10,779 nt of DNA from Desulfuromusa sp. (GCA_029934755.1 JAOZLQ010000042.1:3809-14587); one strand, 5' to 3'. Shown: positions 1 to 5,825, counted from the stretch's first letter. Notes: generated by a model from the sequence alone, not told the origin. Program-made: numbers and translations.

Positions 1-417
1 GTTGTATTATCTGAATTGGAACCATCAGGTGAACGTGTTTCTAGTGATGTGGTTGAAGCAAATTTACACCAGGAAAATGCAGAAGATTTTCTACAGCGTT
101 GGGCTCAAGCCTGGTCAGATCAGAATGTTGCTGCTTACTTGTCTTTTTATAGTGAGGAGTTTGTCCCTCCTGCAGGAAGAAACCGGCTCGCTTGGGAGAA
201 GCAACGGCGCACCCGTTTATTGACTCCACAGGAGATTCAGATCGGTTTAGATGAATTCCAAACAACTTTAGAGGAGAGTATCCTGCTGCGAGTTGAGGTT
301 ATCCAGAGTTATAAGAGCAATCTTTTAACTGATCGGTTCAAAAAGGTTTTTGATCTGCAACGGACTGCCAACAGTTGGGAAATTCTTCGTGAACGTTCTT
401 TGGGGAGAGTCCGTTGA
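1..417 (+). CDS. NTF2-like (Csd6 C-terminal-type) domain protein, 3' part only
   Basis: The reading frame is open from base 1, so the gene begins upstream of the window and only its last 138 codons are seen. The visible part is a short polar linker followed by a domain of about 110 residues. Its pattern (a W, then AW, then YLSFYSEEF, RNRLAW, a Q-Y-K-S strand and a final W-E-I-L) closely matches the C-terminal domain of the next gene product. That domain is the NTF2-like fold found at the end of Csd6-type cell-wall L,D-peptidases. No catalytic motif is visible in this fragment. The stop overlaps the next start (TGATG), which implies co-transcription and translational coupling. By inference the protein is a partner or regulator of the downstream enzyme, or a second enzyme whose catalytic part lies outside the window. 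The domain call is fairly secure; the function is unknown. Confidence 0.75.
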   Translation, partial: VVLSELEPSGERVSSDVVEANLHQENAEDFLQRWAQAWSDQNVAAYLSFYSEEFVPPAGRNRLAWEKQRRTRLLTPQEIQIGLDEFQTTLEESILLRVEVIQSYKSNLLTDRFKKVFDLQRTANSWEILRERSLGRVR

Positions 418-1769
418 TGCTGAAACGCATAACTATCACTGTTCTCATTATTGGTCTGTTAGGCCTGACGGGAGTCAAGGTTGGGGCACTTTGGCCTCAA
501 CAACAGACCGCAATCGTAGTATCTCAAACCCGTCTTCCATTTCTTACAGATGATGCAAGGGTGTCAGAACAGAGAAAGGTTGATCCTCAGGTTCAAATTT
601 TATTTGATCGGTTGGATAGCCGTTTGTCGCGAAACCCAGATGATTACGAAGCTAGCTTATTAAGGGGGTTGTTGTTATTCCAAGTCGGTGGGTTAGTCGA
701 TGCAATTGCTGAATTGCGAGTGTTAACACTTCGTGCACCTAAATTTCAGTTAGCACATTTAATCCTGGGTGATTTATTGATGGCACGTTTCAACCAGGTT
801 GATTCCATCGGTACTAATGGGCTGCTGAAGAAAGTCAGCTCTGGCCAGGAACAACGTATTGAGCAGCTACAGAGTGAGGTTAGAGCCAGGTTGCAGGGGT
901 ATCTTTTCTTGCTTGATGGTGTAGAGGTTCCCCGTGCTTTACTTTCGTTGAGCGTCGATACAGATTATGCGTTGATTGTCGATAAAACTAAAAATCGCCT
1001 TTATGTTTATCATAATTCTGGTCCCGGTTTGTCACCTGAATTAGTTGATGATTTTTATGTTGTTTTGGGGAAACAGACGGGTGACAAATTTCGTGAGGGA
1101 GACTTGAAAACTCCAAGTGGAATCTATTTTGTGACCAGTTATCTCCCTGATGAAAAATTACCCCCGCTTTATGGGAGTGGTGCTTTTCCAGTCAATTATC
1201 CGAATGAATATGACCATCGATTAAAAAAAACCGGCAAAGGTATCTGGTTACATGGAACCGATAAATCTCTTTATAGTCGTCCTCCGCTCGATAGTGAAGG
1301 TTGCGTGGTTTTAACCAATGAAGAATTTACTCGAATTGCTCAATATGTTGAAATTGGTCGAACGCCGATTGTTATCAGTGAATCGGTTGATTGGGTGTCT
1401 CGCCGCGAGTGGTTAGATCAGAATATTGAGGTTCAAGCTGCTCTGGAAACTTGGCGACAAAATTGGGAACAGTCTGATTTGAATTCCTATCTGGATATGT
1501 ATTCAGAGGATTTCTGGTCAAAAAAATATGACAGAAACAGTTGGGCTGCTTATAAGAAGCAGGTCTTTGCCGGCAAAAAATTTCAAAAAATAGATCTTTC
1601 TGATATTTCTATTTTAAGCTATCCGACGGTTGAAAATCATCAACCGATGGTTGTGGCTAATTTCATCCAACATTACCGCTCAAATAACTTCAATGGACGC
1701 TTACATAAACGGTTGTATATGGTGAAAGAACAGGGCGATTGGAGGGTTCTTTATGAAGGGCGGCAGTAA
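417..1769 (+). CDS. Membrane-anchored L,D-transpeptidase/L,D-carboxypeptidase (YkuD fold) with NTF2-like C-terminal domain
   Basis: The product has 450 residues. It has an uncleaved signal anchor at about 5-25, then a TPR-like helical region at about 50-130 (NPDDYEASLLRGLLLF and similar). A YkuD catalytic domain follows at about 178-322 and an NTF2-like domain at about 337-449. In the YkuD domain, GDLKTPSGIYF precedes the active-site region: His279 in LHGT and the nucleophile Cys296 in SEGCVVL. The enzyme should act in the periplasm on the meso-DAP-containing stem peptides of peptidoglycan. YkuD enzymes either form 3-3 cross-links, attach lipoproteins or, in Csd6 and Pgp2, trim tetrapeptides to tripeptides. 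The YkuD plus NTF2 order resembles Csd6, so carboxypeptidase activity is a real alternative. The ATG at 417 is preferred over the TTG at 414 because GGGGAG at 402-407 lies nine bases upstream. It ends 12 bases from a convergent gene, with no hairpin visible between them. Confidence 0.88.
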   Translation: MLKRITITVLIIGLLGLTGVKVGALWPQQQTAIVVSQTRLPFLTDDARVSEQRKVDPQVQILFDRLDSRLSRNPDDYEASLLRGLLLFQVGGLVDAIAELRVLTLRAPKFQLAHLILGDLLMARFNQVDSIGTNGLLKKVSSGQEQRIEQLQSEVRARLQGYLFLLDGVEVPRALLSLSVDTDYALIVDKTKNRLYVYHNSGPGLSPELVDDFYVVLGKQTGDKFREGDLKTPSGIYFVTSYLPDEKLPPLYGSGAFPVNYPNEYDHRLKKTGKGIWLHGTDKSLYSRPPLDSEGCVVLTNEEFTRIAQYVEIGRTPIVISESVDWVSRREWLDQNIEVQAALETWRQNWEQSDLNSYLDMYSEDFWSKKYDRNSWAAYKKQVFAGKKFQKIDLSDISILSYPTVENHQPMVVANFIQHYRSNNFNGRLHKRLYMVKEQGDWRVLYEGRQ

Positions 1770-1781
1770 GTTTTTCCCCCT

Positions 1782-2009
1782 TTAATCGACAGAAGCAGAA
1801 TTTAATTTACTGAGTAGCTCGGTTAAATTCAAATGATATTTTTCCGCAACCAGTTGCACCGTTTCAAATAGCATCATACAACAGATACATTCCCCTGCTT
1901 GCTCATCATATAATTTGAACACAGCTTCTGTCTTTGGGTGTTCACTGATAACGTCCAGAATAACCATATTTGCTGAGATGTTTGTGTTCTTGTTTTGTTC
2001 ATGTTCCAT
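1782..2009 (-). CDS. DUF1858-type redox-disulfide protein (hybrid-cluster-protein-associated family)
   Basis: This is a 75-residue cytoplasmic protein. After a polar N-terminus comes the compact DUF1858 pattern: ISANMVILDVISEHP, a VFKLY strand/turn, the cysteine motif GECICC (Cys41, Cys43, Cys44, giving a CxxC), and the helix pair FETVQLVAEKYHLNLTELL. Family members occur alone or fused to, or near, hybrid cluster (prismane) proteins and other redox enzymes, and are thought to use the CxxC as a redox switch. The biochemical role is not established. No hybrid cluster protein gene lies in the window. Two starts are possible: GTG at 2048 (88 aa) or ATG at 2009. The ATG is chosen because a good promoter covers 2032-2061, which puts the GTG upstream of the -10 box. 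Neither start has a convincing Shine-Dalgarno sequence. The gene converges on the transpeptidase gene. Confidence 0.8.
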   Translation of the reverse strand: MEHEQNKNTNISANMVILDVISEHPKTEAVFKLYDEQAGECICCMMLFETVQLVAEKYHLNLTELLSKLNSASVD

Positions 2010-2031
2010 AGTGTTGTCCGGGAGATGATGT

Positions 2032-2061
2032 ATTTTAGACTGTGGCACAATAGTCTATCAA
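2032..2061 (-). promoter_or_regulatory. Putative sigma70 promoter of the DUF1858 gene
   Basis: Read on the minus strand, TTGATA (2061-2056) is followed after 18 bases by TAAAAT (2037-2032). These are five of six matches to each consensus box. Transcription would begin near 2025, giving a very short leader before the ATG at 2009. It was found by eye, so the call rests on box quality and position only. Confidence 0.5.
2036..2057. promoter_or_regulatory. Inverted repeat within the promoter (possible operator)
   Basis: TAGACT (2036-2041) and AGTCTA (2052-2057) are perfect inverted half-sites separated by ten bases. Two further symmetric pairs lie inside. The dyad occupies the spacer and touches both the -35 and -10 boxes of the putative promoter. 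That is where a repressor, or a MerR-like activator acting on an over-long spacer, would bind. The regulator is unknown. Confidence 0.4.
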
Positions 2062-2095
2062 AACAGTTTGTTTAAGGATTTCAGGCCCCTAATAA

Positions 2096-2124
2096 AGCCG
2101 CTTCTTTAATAAAAAGAAGCGGCT
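2096..2124 (-). terminator. Hairpin terminator downstream of the c7 lipoprotein gene
   Basis: AGCCGCTTCTTT (2096-2107) and AAAGAAGCGGCT (2113-2124) form a perfect 12-base-pair stem with a five-base loop. On the minus strand it begins 25 bases after the cytochrome stop and is followed by TTATTA, a weak U-tract. On the plus strand no U-run follows, so the cytochrome gene is the natural client. Confidence 0.75.
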
Positions 2125-2148
2125 GAACTGATTTACTGAAATTGTAAA

Positions 2149-2853
2149 CTACTTTTTGTGACAACCACTGCATTTAATTGGACCGCCTTGTTCTTTATGG
2201 CAATCTTTACATATTTTATGCGCAGTCTCTTTACCCAACTCAAAGGCACCAGGGGTAACATCACCATGGCAGGCTGAGCATCCGTAAAGTTTCCCGTGCT
2301 CTGCATGAGGTAGGGTTACATTTCCGTTTTTGCTTTCGAATACCAAGAACTCTGATGCCTGTATTTTGCCGGAAACCTTACTGGTGTGGCTGGCACTGCT
2401 AACGACAGTACTAGTTACGGCTGCAACGCTGGATAGTATATTGTTGCTCTGATTTTCATTGGTGACGGAGCTCTTTTGCTGGTTATCTAATAACTCTGTT
2501 CCTTTCTGCTTAAGTTGCTCCTTTACCTCGATTATCTCCTCCTTCGACTTATCGACAATATCCGTTGTCTTTTGCTTAGCAACTTTAGCAACCGCTGTGA
2601 CATTCTCTGTTGCCGTTGCCACAACCTCTTTAACTGCTAACTTTGCATCAGCAGCGGTATCTTTGACTAACTTTGTTCCTGTTTCAACCATTTCGGTTAC
2701 TTGCTTGGTAACATTATCAGCGGACTGTTCAATCTGTTCTACCACAGTTGTTTTTGTCGGCTGAGCTGGTGTCGATTCGGTTGAAGTTTCTTTGTCGCCG
2801 CAGCCTGCGAGCAATAATCCACAGACCAAAATAATAACCAAATATGTTCTCAT
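2149..2853 (-). CDS. Lipoprotein with helical stalk and C-terminal triheme cytochrome c7 (PpcA-like) domain
   Basis: The product has 234 residues. A type II signal peptide ends in the lipobox LLLAGC with the lipidated Cys18. Residues of about 30-165 are rich in Ala, Val, Lys, Glu and Thr and read as long amphipathic helices (for example KDTAADAKLAVKEVV), like a stalk or coiled coil. The last 70 or so residues form a c7 domain with three CxxCH heme sites at 192-196, 215-219 and 228-232. His183, His186 and His212 sit where the distal heme ligands of Geobacter PpcA lie, and KNG-V-PH-H-like spacing is also shared. It should carry electrons in the periplasm while tethered to the inner or outer membrane. 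GGAGGA at 2858-2863, four bases from ATG, fixes the start. It is a monocistronic gene with its own terminator and is divergent from queA. The domain call is strong; the partner is unknown. Confidence 0.9.
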   Translation of the reverse strand: MRTYLVIILVCGLLLAGCGDKETSTESTPAQPTKTTVVEQIEQSADNVTKQVTEMVETGTKLVKDTAADAKLAVKEVVATATENVTAVAKVAKQKTTDIVDKSKEEIIEVKEQLKQKGTELLDNQQKSSVTNENQSNNILSSVAAVTSTVVSSASHTSKVSGKIQASEFLVFESKNGNVTLPHAEHGKLYGCSACHGDVTPGAFELGKETAHKICKDCHKEQGGPIKCSGCHKK

Positions 2854-2911
2854 ATTTTCCTCCGTTGAAAACTACAAAATCCCAGATAAATAAAATTAGG
2901 CAGATAGTTAA

Positions 2912-2943
2912 TGACCCGTCAGATGGAGAAACACTCCGTTGAC
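2912..2943. promoter_or_regulatory. TGAC/GTCA palindrome cluster upstream of the cytochrome gene
   Basis: TGAC-CC-GTCA at 2912-2921 is a perfect palindrome around two bases. The GTCA at 2918-2921 also pairs with TGAC at 2940-2943, enclosing a GGAG (2925-2928) / CTCC (2934-2937) stem with loop AAACA. On the minus strand CTGACG could serve as a poor -35 with TAATTT 18 bases later. This may be an operator or a leader hairpin for the cytochrome gene; chance is not excluded. Confidence 0.25.
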
Positions 2944-3005
2944 AGCTTAGATTGTAGCGAGAATTAATTCTTGTCTGGTGTGCCCCTCTCAATTTGTCAT
3001 GTATC

Positions 3006-3058
3006 AGATTTATTAGAAACGATGTTGTTGCAGTTGTCAAATATTATAGATTTATCAG
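3006..3058 (+). repeat. Imperfect 11-base direct repeat, 42 bases apart
   Basis: AGATTTATTAG (3006-3016) and AGATTTATCAG (3048-3058) agree at 10 of 11 positions. They start 42 bases apart, about four helical turns, so both face the same side of DNA. They could be paired protein-binding sites, but the AT-rich composition makes coincidence plausible. Confidence 0.2.
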
Positions 3059-3116
3059 TGGTGCTGAAAATATTAATTTCTCTGGCAATTCTGCTCATTT
3101 GGCCATTGCACAAGAA

Positions 3117-3219
3117 AGCCTCATTAAACGTTCAACCCCTGTTGTCAGGCTATTCTTCCTCAGTGGAAAGCGATTGACATTGATGGGTTTCTATGATCTT
3201 CTAGGTCGCTGTTTGACCT
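3117..3219 (+). other. Series of short hairpins upstream of queA (possible leader RNA)
   Basis: Three stems are visible. AGCCT/AGGCT (3117-3121 with 3147-3151) encloses CAAC/GTTG (3133-3136 with 3141-3144). TTCC/GGAA pairs 3156-3159 with 3165-3168. AGGTC/GACCT pairs 3203-3207 with 3215-3219, ending five bases before the queA ribosome binding site. Each stem is only four to five base pairs. I do not recognise a preQ1 riboswitch or another known class. Confidence 0.2.
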
Positions 3220-3236
3220 GATTTGGAAGTATTTTA

Positions 3237-4274
3237 ATGCAGCTGACTGATTTTGATTATTTGCTCCCCGATGAGCTGATTGCACAGGTTCCTGCCGCAC
3301 GGCGTGATGCCTCACGTCTGTTGTGTTTGGATCGCCACTCCGCTACGGTAGAGTCGAAGCAATTTGTTGATATCCTGGAATATTTTAAGTCTGGTGATGT
3401 TCTGGTTATCAACGACACTAGAGTCATTCCTGCTCGTTTGCTTGGCCAAAAGCAGACGGGAGGGAAAGTTGAAATTTTACTGGTTCGTCAGTATCCGGGT
3501 GAAACGTCTGCAGACGAATGGCTTTGCCTGACAAAAAGTTCCAAGCCATTGCGGTTTGGAACAATTGTTAATTTTACCTCTGACTTCTCTGCAGAAGTTC
3601 TGGATGAGATGGAAGCTCCATATCGGCGGGTTCGTTTCCATTGTCCCGGTGATTTCATGCAAACTGTTGAAACGGTAGGCCATCTTCCGTTACCACCTTA
3701 TATCAAGCGTGATGACAGCCAGGAAGATCGCTCTCGATATCAAACAGTTTTTGCCAGTGAAAAGGGTGCTGTAGCGGCACCGACTGCAGGTTTACATTTT
3801 ACTGAAGATATATTGCAGCAATTAGTTGTCGCGGGTGTTGCAATTGTTAATTTGACTCTACATATTGGATTGGGAACCTTTCTGCCTGTTCGTGTAGAAA
3901 ATATTTGTCACCATAAGATGCATGCAGAACTTTATTCGATTCCTGTGGCCACTGCTGAAGCAGTGAACTTGGCCCGTAAAGAAGGCCGACGGGTTTTTGC
4001 ATTGGGAACAACCAGTGCCAGAGCTCTTGAGACAGCTGCAACTGAGGATGGTTTGTTACAATCTGGCAGCGGTGATAGTGAGATATTTATCTATCCAGGT
4101 TATCAATTTAAGATCATTGATGCTTTGATTACCAACTTTCACTTGCCAAAATCGACATTATTGATGTTAGTTTCAGCCTTTGCCGGACGTGATTTCATTC
4201 TTTCTGCTTATCGGCAGGCAGTTGAAGAACGGTATCGTTTTTTTAGTTATGGCGATTGCATGCTGATAGTGTGA
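3237..4274 (+). CDS. queA: S-adenosylmethionine:tRNA ribosyltransferase-isomerase
   Basis: This cytoplasmic enzyme transfers and isomerises the ribosyl group of S-adenosylmethionine onto 7-aminomethyl-7-deazaguanine at tRNA position 34, making epoxyqueuosine, the penultimate step of queuosine synthesis. The 345 residues match the family size (about 340-356). Visible family signatures are NDTRVIPARL (59-68), GHLPLPPYI, GAVAAPTAGLHF (177-188), HIGLGTFLPV, TTSARALE, TNFHLPKSTLLMLVSAFAG (299-317) and the terminal FFSYGDCML. The ATG at 3237 has GGAAG seven bases upstream and the usual N-terminus (DFDYLLPDELIAQ). It is the first gene of the queA-tgt-yajC-secD-secF operon, an order conserved in many bacteria including E. 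coli. Tgt, which performs the preceding base exchange, follows at once. Nothing is odd in the reading frame. Confidence 0.98.
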   Translation: MQLTDFDYLLPDELIAQVPAARRDASRLLCLDRHSATVESKQFVDILEYFKSGDVLVINDTRVIPARLLGQKQTGGKVEILLVRQYPGETSADEWLCLTKSSKPLRFGTIVNFTSDFSAEVLDEMEAPYRRVRFHCPGDFMQTVETVGHLPLPPYIKRDDSQEDRSRYQTVFASEKGAVAAPTAGLHFTEDILQQLVVAGVAIVNLTLHIGLGTFLPVRVENICHHKMHAELYSIPVATAEAVNLARKEGRRVFALGTTSARALETAATEDGLLQSGSGDSEIFIYPGYQFKIIDALITNFHLPKSTLLMLVSAFAGRDFILSAYRQAVEERYRFFSYGDCMLIV

Positions 4275-4277
4275 AAC

Positions 4278-4291
4278 AGGGCGAAAAATTG
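4278..4291 (+). promoter_or_regulatory. Ribosome binding site that favours a TTG start for tgt
   Basis: AGGG at 4278-4281 lies seven bases before TTG at 4289. The protein from that TTG begins MSQFKYALLQQD, the usual Tgt N-terminus just ahead of ARRG. The upstream TTG at 4256 and GTG at 4271 lack such a site and add residues the family does not have. Confidence 0.55.
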
Positions 4292-5404
4292 TCTCAATTC
4301 AAATATGCTCTTTTACAACAGGACTCTGACTCTCAAGCGCGTCGAGGAAAGATCTATACGCAACGGGGAATCATTGATACTCCAGCATTTATGCCGGTTG
4401 GAACCCAGGCGACGGTTAAGGGAATACTACCTGAAGCGTTAAAAGAAATAGGGGCACAGATTATTCTTGCCAACACCTATCATCTTTATTTGCGTCCTGG
4501 TCACAAACTGGTTCAACAGCTCGGTGGATTGCATAAGTTTATGCACTGGGATCGTCCAATTTTGACGGACAGTGGCGGATTTCAGGTTTTCAGCCTTGGG
4601 GATTTACGTAAAATCACTGAGGAAGGTGCTGCATTCCAATCTCATCTGGATGGCAGTAAGCATTTGTTGACGCCTGAGTTATCAGTGGAAATCCAGTTGG
4701 CTCTCGGTTCGGATATTATCATGGTTTTTGATGAATGTATTCCGCACCCGGCTGAGCGTACTTATGTTGTTGATTCGACTAACCGTTCTGCTCGTTGGGC
4801 AAAGCGTTGTCGAGAAGTTCTTCCAAAAGGTTCCTCATCAGCTTTATTTGGAATTGTCCAGGGTGGAATGGAGTTGGATCTCCGAAAACAGAGTGTCGAG
4901 CAACTGCAGGAAATTGATTTTGAAGGTTATGCTTTGGGTGGTTTATCGGTTGGCGAAGAAACTTCACTGATGTACGACATGATGGAGTATAGTCTACCGT
5001 TGTTACCAGCTGATCGACCTCGTTATGTGATGGGGGTAGGAACTCCGGAAAATCTTCTGGAAGGGGTGGCCCGTGGTTGTGATATGTTTGATTGCGTTAT
5101 GCCAACCCGTAATGCGCGTAATGGCATGTTGTTTACAAGCTTTGGCAAAGTCAGCATTAAGCAAGCACAGTATCGTGATGATGACCGACCGATTGACCCT
5201 GATTGCCAATGCTATGTTTGTCAGAATTACAGTCGTGCCTATTTGCGACATCTTTATACCAGTAAAGAAATTCTCGCGTCGGTACTTAACACACATCACA
5301 ATCTTTACTATTATCAGCAATTGATGTCTGAGATCAGGGTGGCATTGGAAAACGGAAAATTTACTGAATATCGCAGAGATTTTTATAAAAAAAGAACAAC
5401 TTAA
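4289..5404 (+). CDS. tgt: Queuine/preQ1 tRNA-ribosyltransferase (tRNA-guanine transglycosylase)
   Basis: Tgt exchanges guanine-34 of GUN-anticodon tRNAs (Asp, Asn, His, Tyr) for preQ1, the step before QueA. From TTG at 4289 the product has 371 residues, against 375 in E. coli. The TIM-barrel signatures are all present: ARRGKI and TPAFMPVGTQ near the start, LTDSGGFQVFSL with catalytic Asp94, ALGGLSVGE, and GVGTPENLLEGVARGCDMFDC with the nucleophile Asp268 followed by PTRNARNG. The structural zinc site is Cys306, Cys308 and Cys311 plus His337 (26 residues on, as in the family). The reading frame extends upstream to a TTG at 4256 that would overlap queA, but the shorter start fits the family better. 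It begins 14 bases after the queA stop and is followed by a 62-base gap with a hairpin before yajC. Confidence 0.97.
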   Translation: MSQFKYALLQQDSDSQARRGKIYTQRGIIDTPAFMPVGTQATVKGILPEALKEIGAQIILANTYHLYLRPGHKLVQQLGGLHKFMHWDRPILTDSGGFQVFSLGDLRKITEEGAAFQSHLDGSKHLLTPELSVEIQLALGSDIIMVFDECIPHPAERTYVVDSTNRSARWAKRCREVLPKGSSSALFGIVQGGMELDLRKQSVEQLQEIDFEGYALGGLSVGEETSLMYDMMEYSLPLLPADRPRYVMGVGTPENLLEGVARGCDMFDCVMPTRNARNGMLFTSFGKVSIKQAQYRDDDRPIDPDCQCYVCQNYSRAYLRHLYTSKEILASVLNTHHNLYYYQQLMSEIRVALENGKFTEYRRDFYKKRTT

Positions 5405-5416
5405 TAAACCAAATTC

Positions 5417-5443
5417 TTCAGATCAGACATTGTTCTATCTGAA
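5417..5443 (+). promoter_or_regulatory. Hairpin in the tgt-yajC gap, just before the yajC ribosome binding site
   Basis: TTCAGAT (5417-5423) pairs perfectly with ATCTGAA (5437-5443). Past a one-base bulge AGA (5425-5427) pairs with TCT (5434-5436), leaving a six-base loop. No U-run follows, so it is not a classical terminator. It ends nine bases before AGGAGG (5453-5458) and may be a processing, stability or translation-control element. Confidence 0.4.
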
Positions 5444-5466
5444 ACACATTCAAGGAGGAAACTCAA

Positions 5467-5775
5467 ATGGCGACAGAAGTTTTTGCAATGGCAGGAGGTG
5501 CGGCAGCCCAAGGACAGGGTGGTCAATATCAGGGAATTATCATGTTGGTGGCAATGTTTGCTATCTTCTATTTTTTGTTGATTCGTCCCCAGCAAAAACG
5601 GGCAAAGCAACAGAAGGAACTTATTGGTGGTCTCAAGGCTGGCGATAATGTTGTTACTGCTGGTGGTATGCATGGAAATATTACTGCAGTAGAAGATACA
5701 ACTGTAACTATTGAAGTTGCAAAGGGTGTGAAAATCAAGATGAACCGTGCTTCGGTTAACGAAGTCAAACAATAG
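5467..5775 (+). CDS. yajC: Preprotein translocase subunit YajC
   Basis: YajC is a small single-span inner-membrane protein that associates with SecD and SecF and with the SecYEG translocon. The 102 residues (E. coli 110) show the family layout. A short Gly/Ala/Gln-rich periplasmic N-terminus is followed by one membrane helix at about 23-39, ending in RPQQKR (40-45). A cytoplasmic domain then contains LKAGDNVVTAGGMHG and a valine/isoleucine-rich beta region ending NRASVNEVKQ. The ATG at 5467 has a full AGGAGG eight bases upstream, the strongest ribosome binding site in the operon, consistent with YajC being made in excess. It is followed 50 bases later by secD. Confidence 0.97.
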   Translation: MATEVFAMAGGAAAQGQGGQYQGIIMLVAMFAIFYFLLIRPQQKRAKQQKELIGGLKAGDNVVTAGGMHGNITAVEDTTVTIEVAKGVKIKMNRASVNEVKQ

Positions 5776-5825
5776 TTAATCATTTAATTTGCCCATAAAA
5801 TTGCTTAGAGGGAGATACAAAGCAA

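Larger units (their letters stand above)
2854..3236. other. Divergent intergenic region with no convincing gene
   Basis: This is 383 bases between the cytochrome start and queA. Reading frames exist (for instance 2958-3221 on the plus strand), but they lack a ribosome binding site and match no family I recognise. The stretch must contain the promoters of both flanking genes, yet no well-spaced sigma70 pair stands out. It holds a TGAC/GTCA palindrome cluster, an 11-base direct repeat and several short hairpins, listed separately. Before queA, GGAAG at 3225-3229 is the ribosome binding site. Confidence 0.6.

Noticed and set aside
1770..1781. Terminator between the convergent transpeptidase and DUF1858 genes
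   Set aside because: The 12-base gap contains T and C runs but no inverted repeat able to form a stem.
2010..2048. GTG at 2048 as start of the DUF1858 gene (13 extra residues)
   Set aside because: The extension has no ribosome binding site, is not part of the domain, and the GTG would lie between the -35 and -10 boxes of the best promoter.
2459..2764. 101-codon frame on the plus strand opposite the cytochrome stalk
   Set aside because: It is antisense to the well-supported lipoprotein gene; its Val/Ser/Thr-rich content mirrors the repetitive stalk codons on the other strand.
3174..3197. TTGACA (3174-3179) with TATGAT (3192-3197) as a queA promoter
   Set aside because: Both boxes are good, but only 12 bases separate them, too few for sigma70; no acceptable -10 lies 16-18 bases after TTGACA.
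2958..3221. Open frame of 88 codons on the plus strand in the gap before queA
   Set aside because: It has only a TTG start with no ribosome binding site, matches no recognised family, and overlaps another equally meaningless frame; it is probably noncoding.
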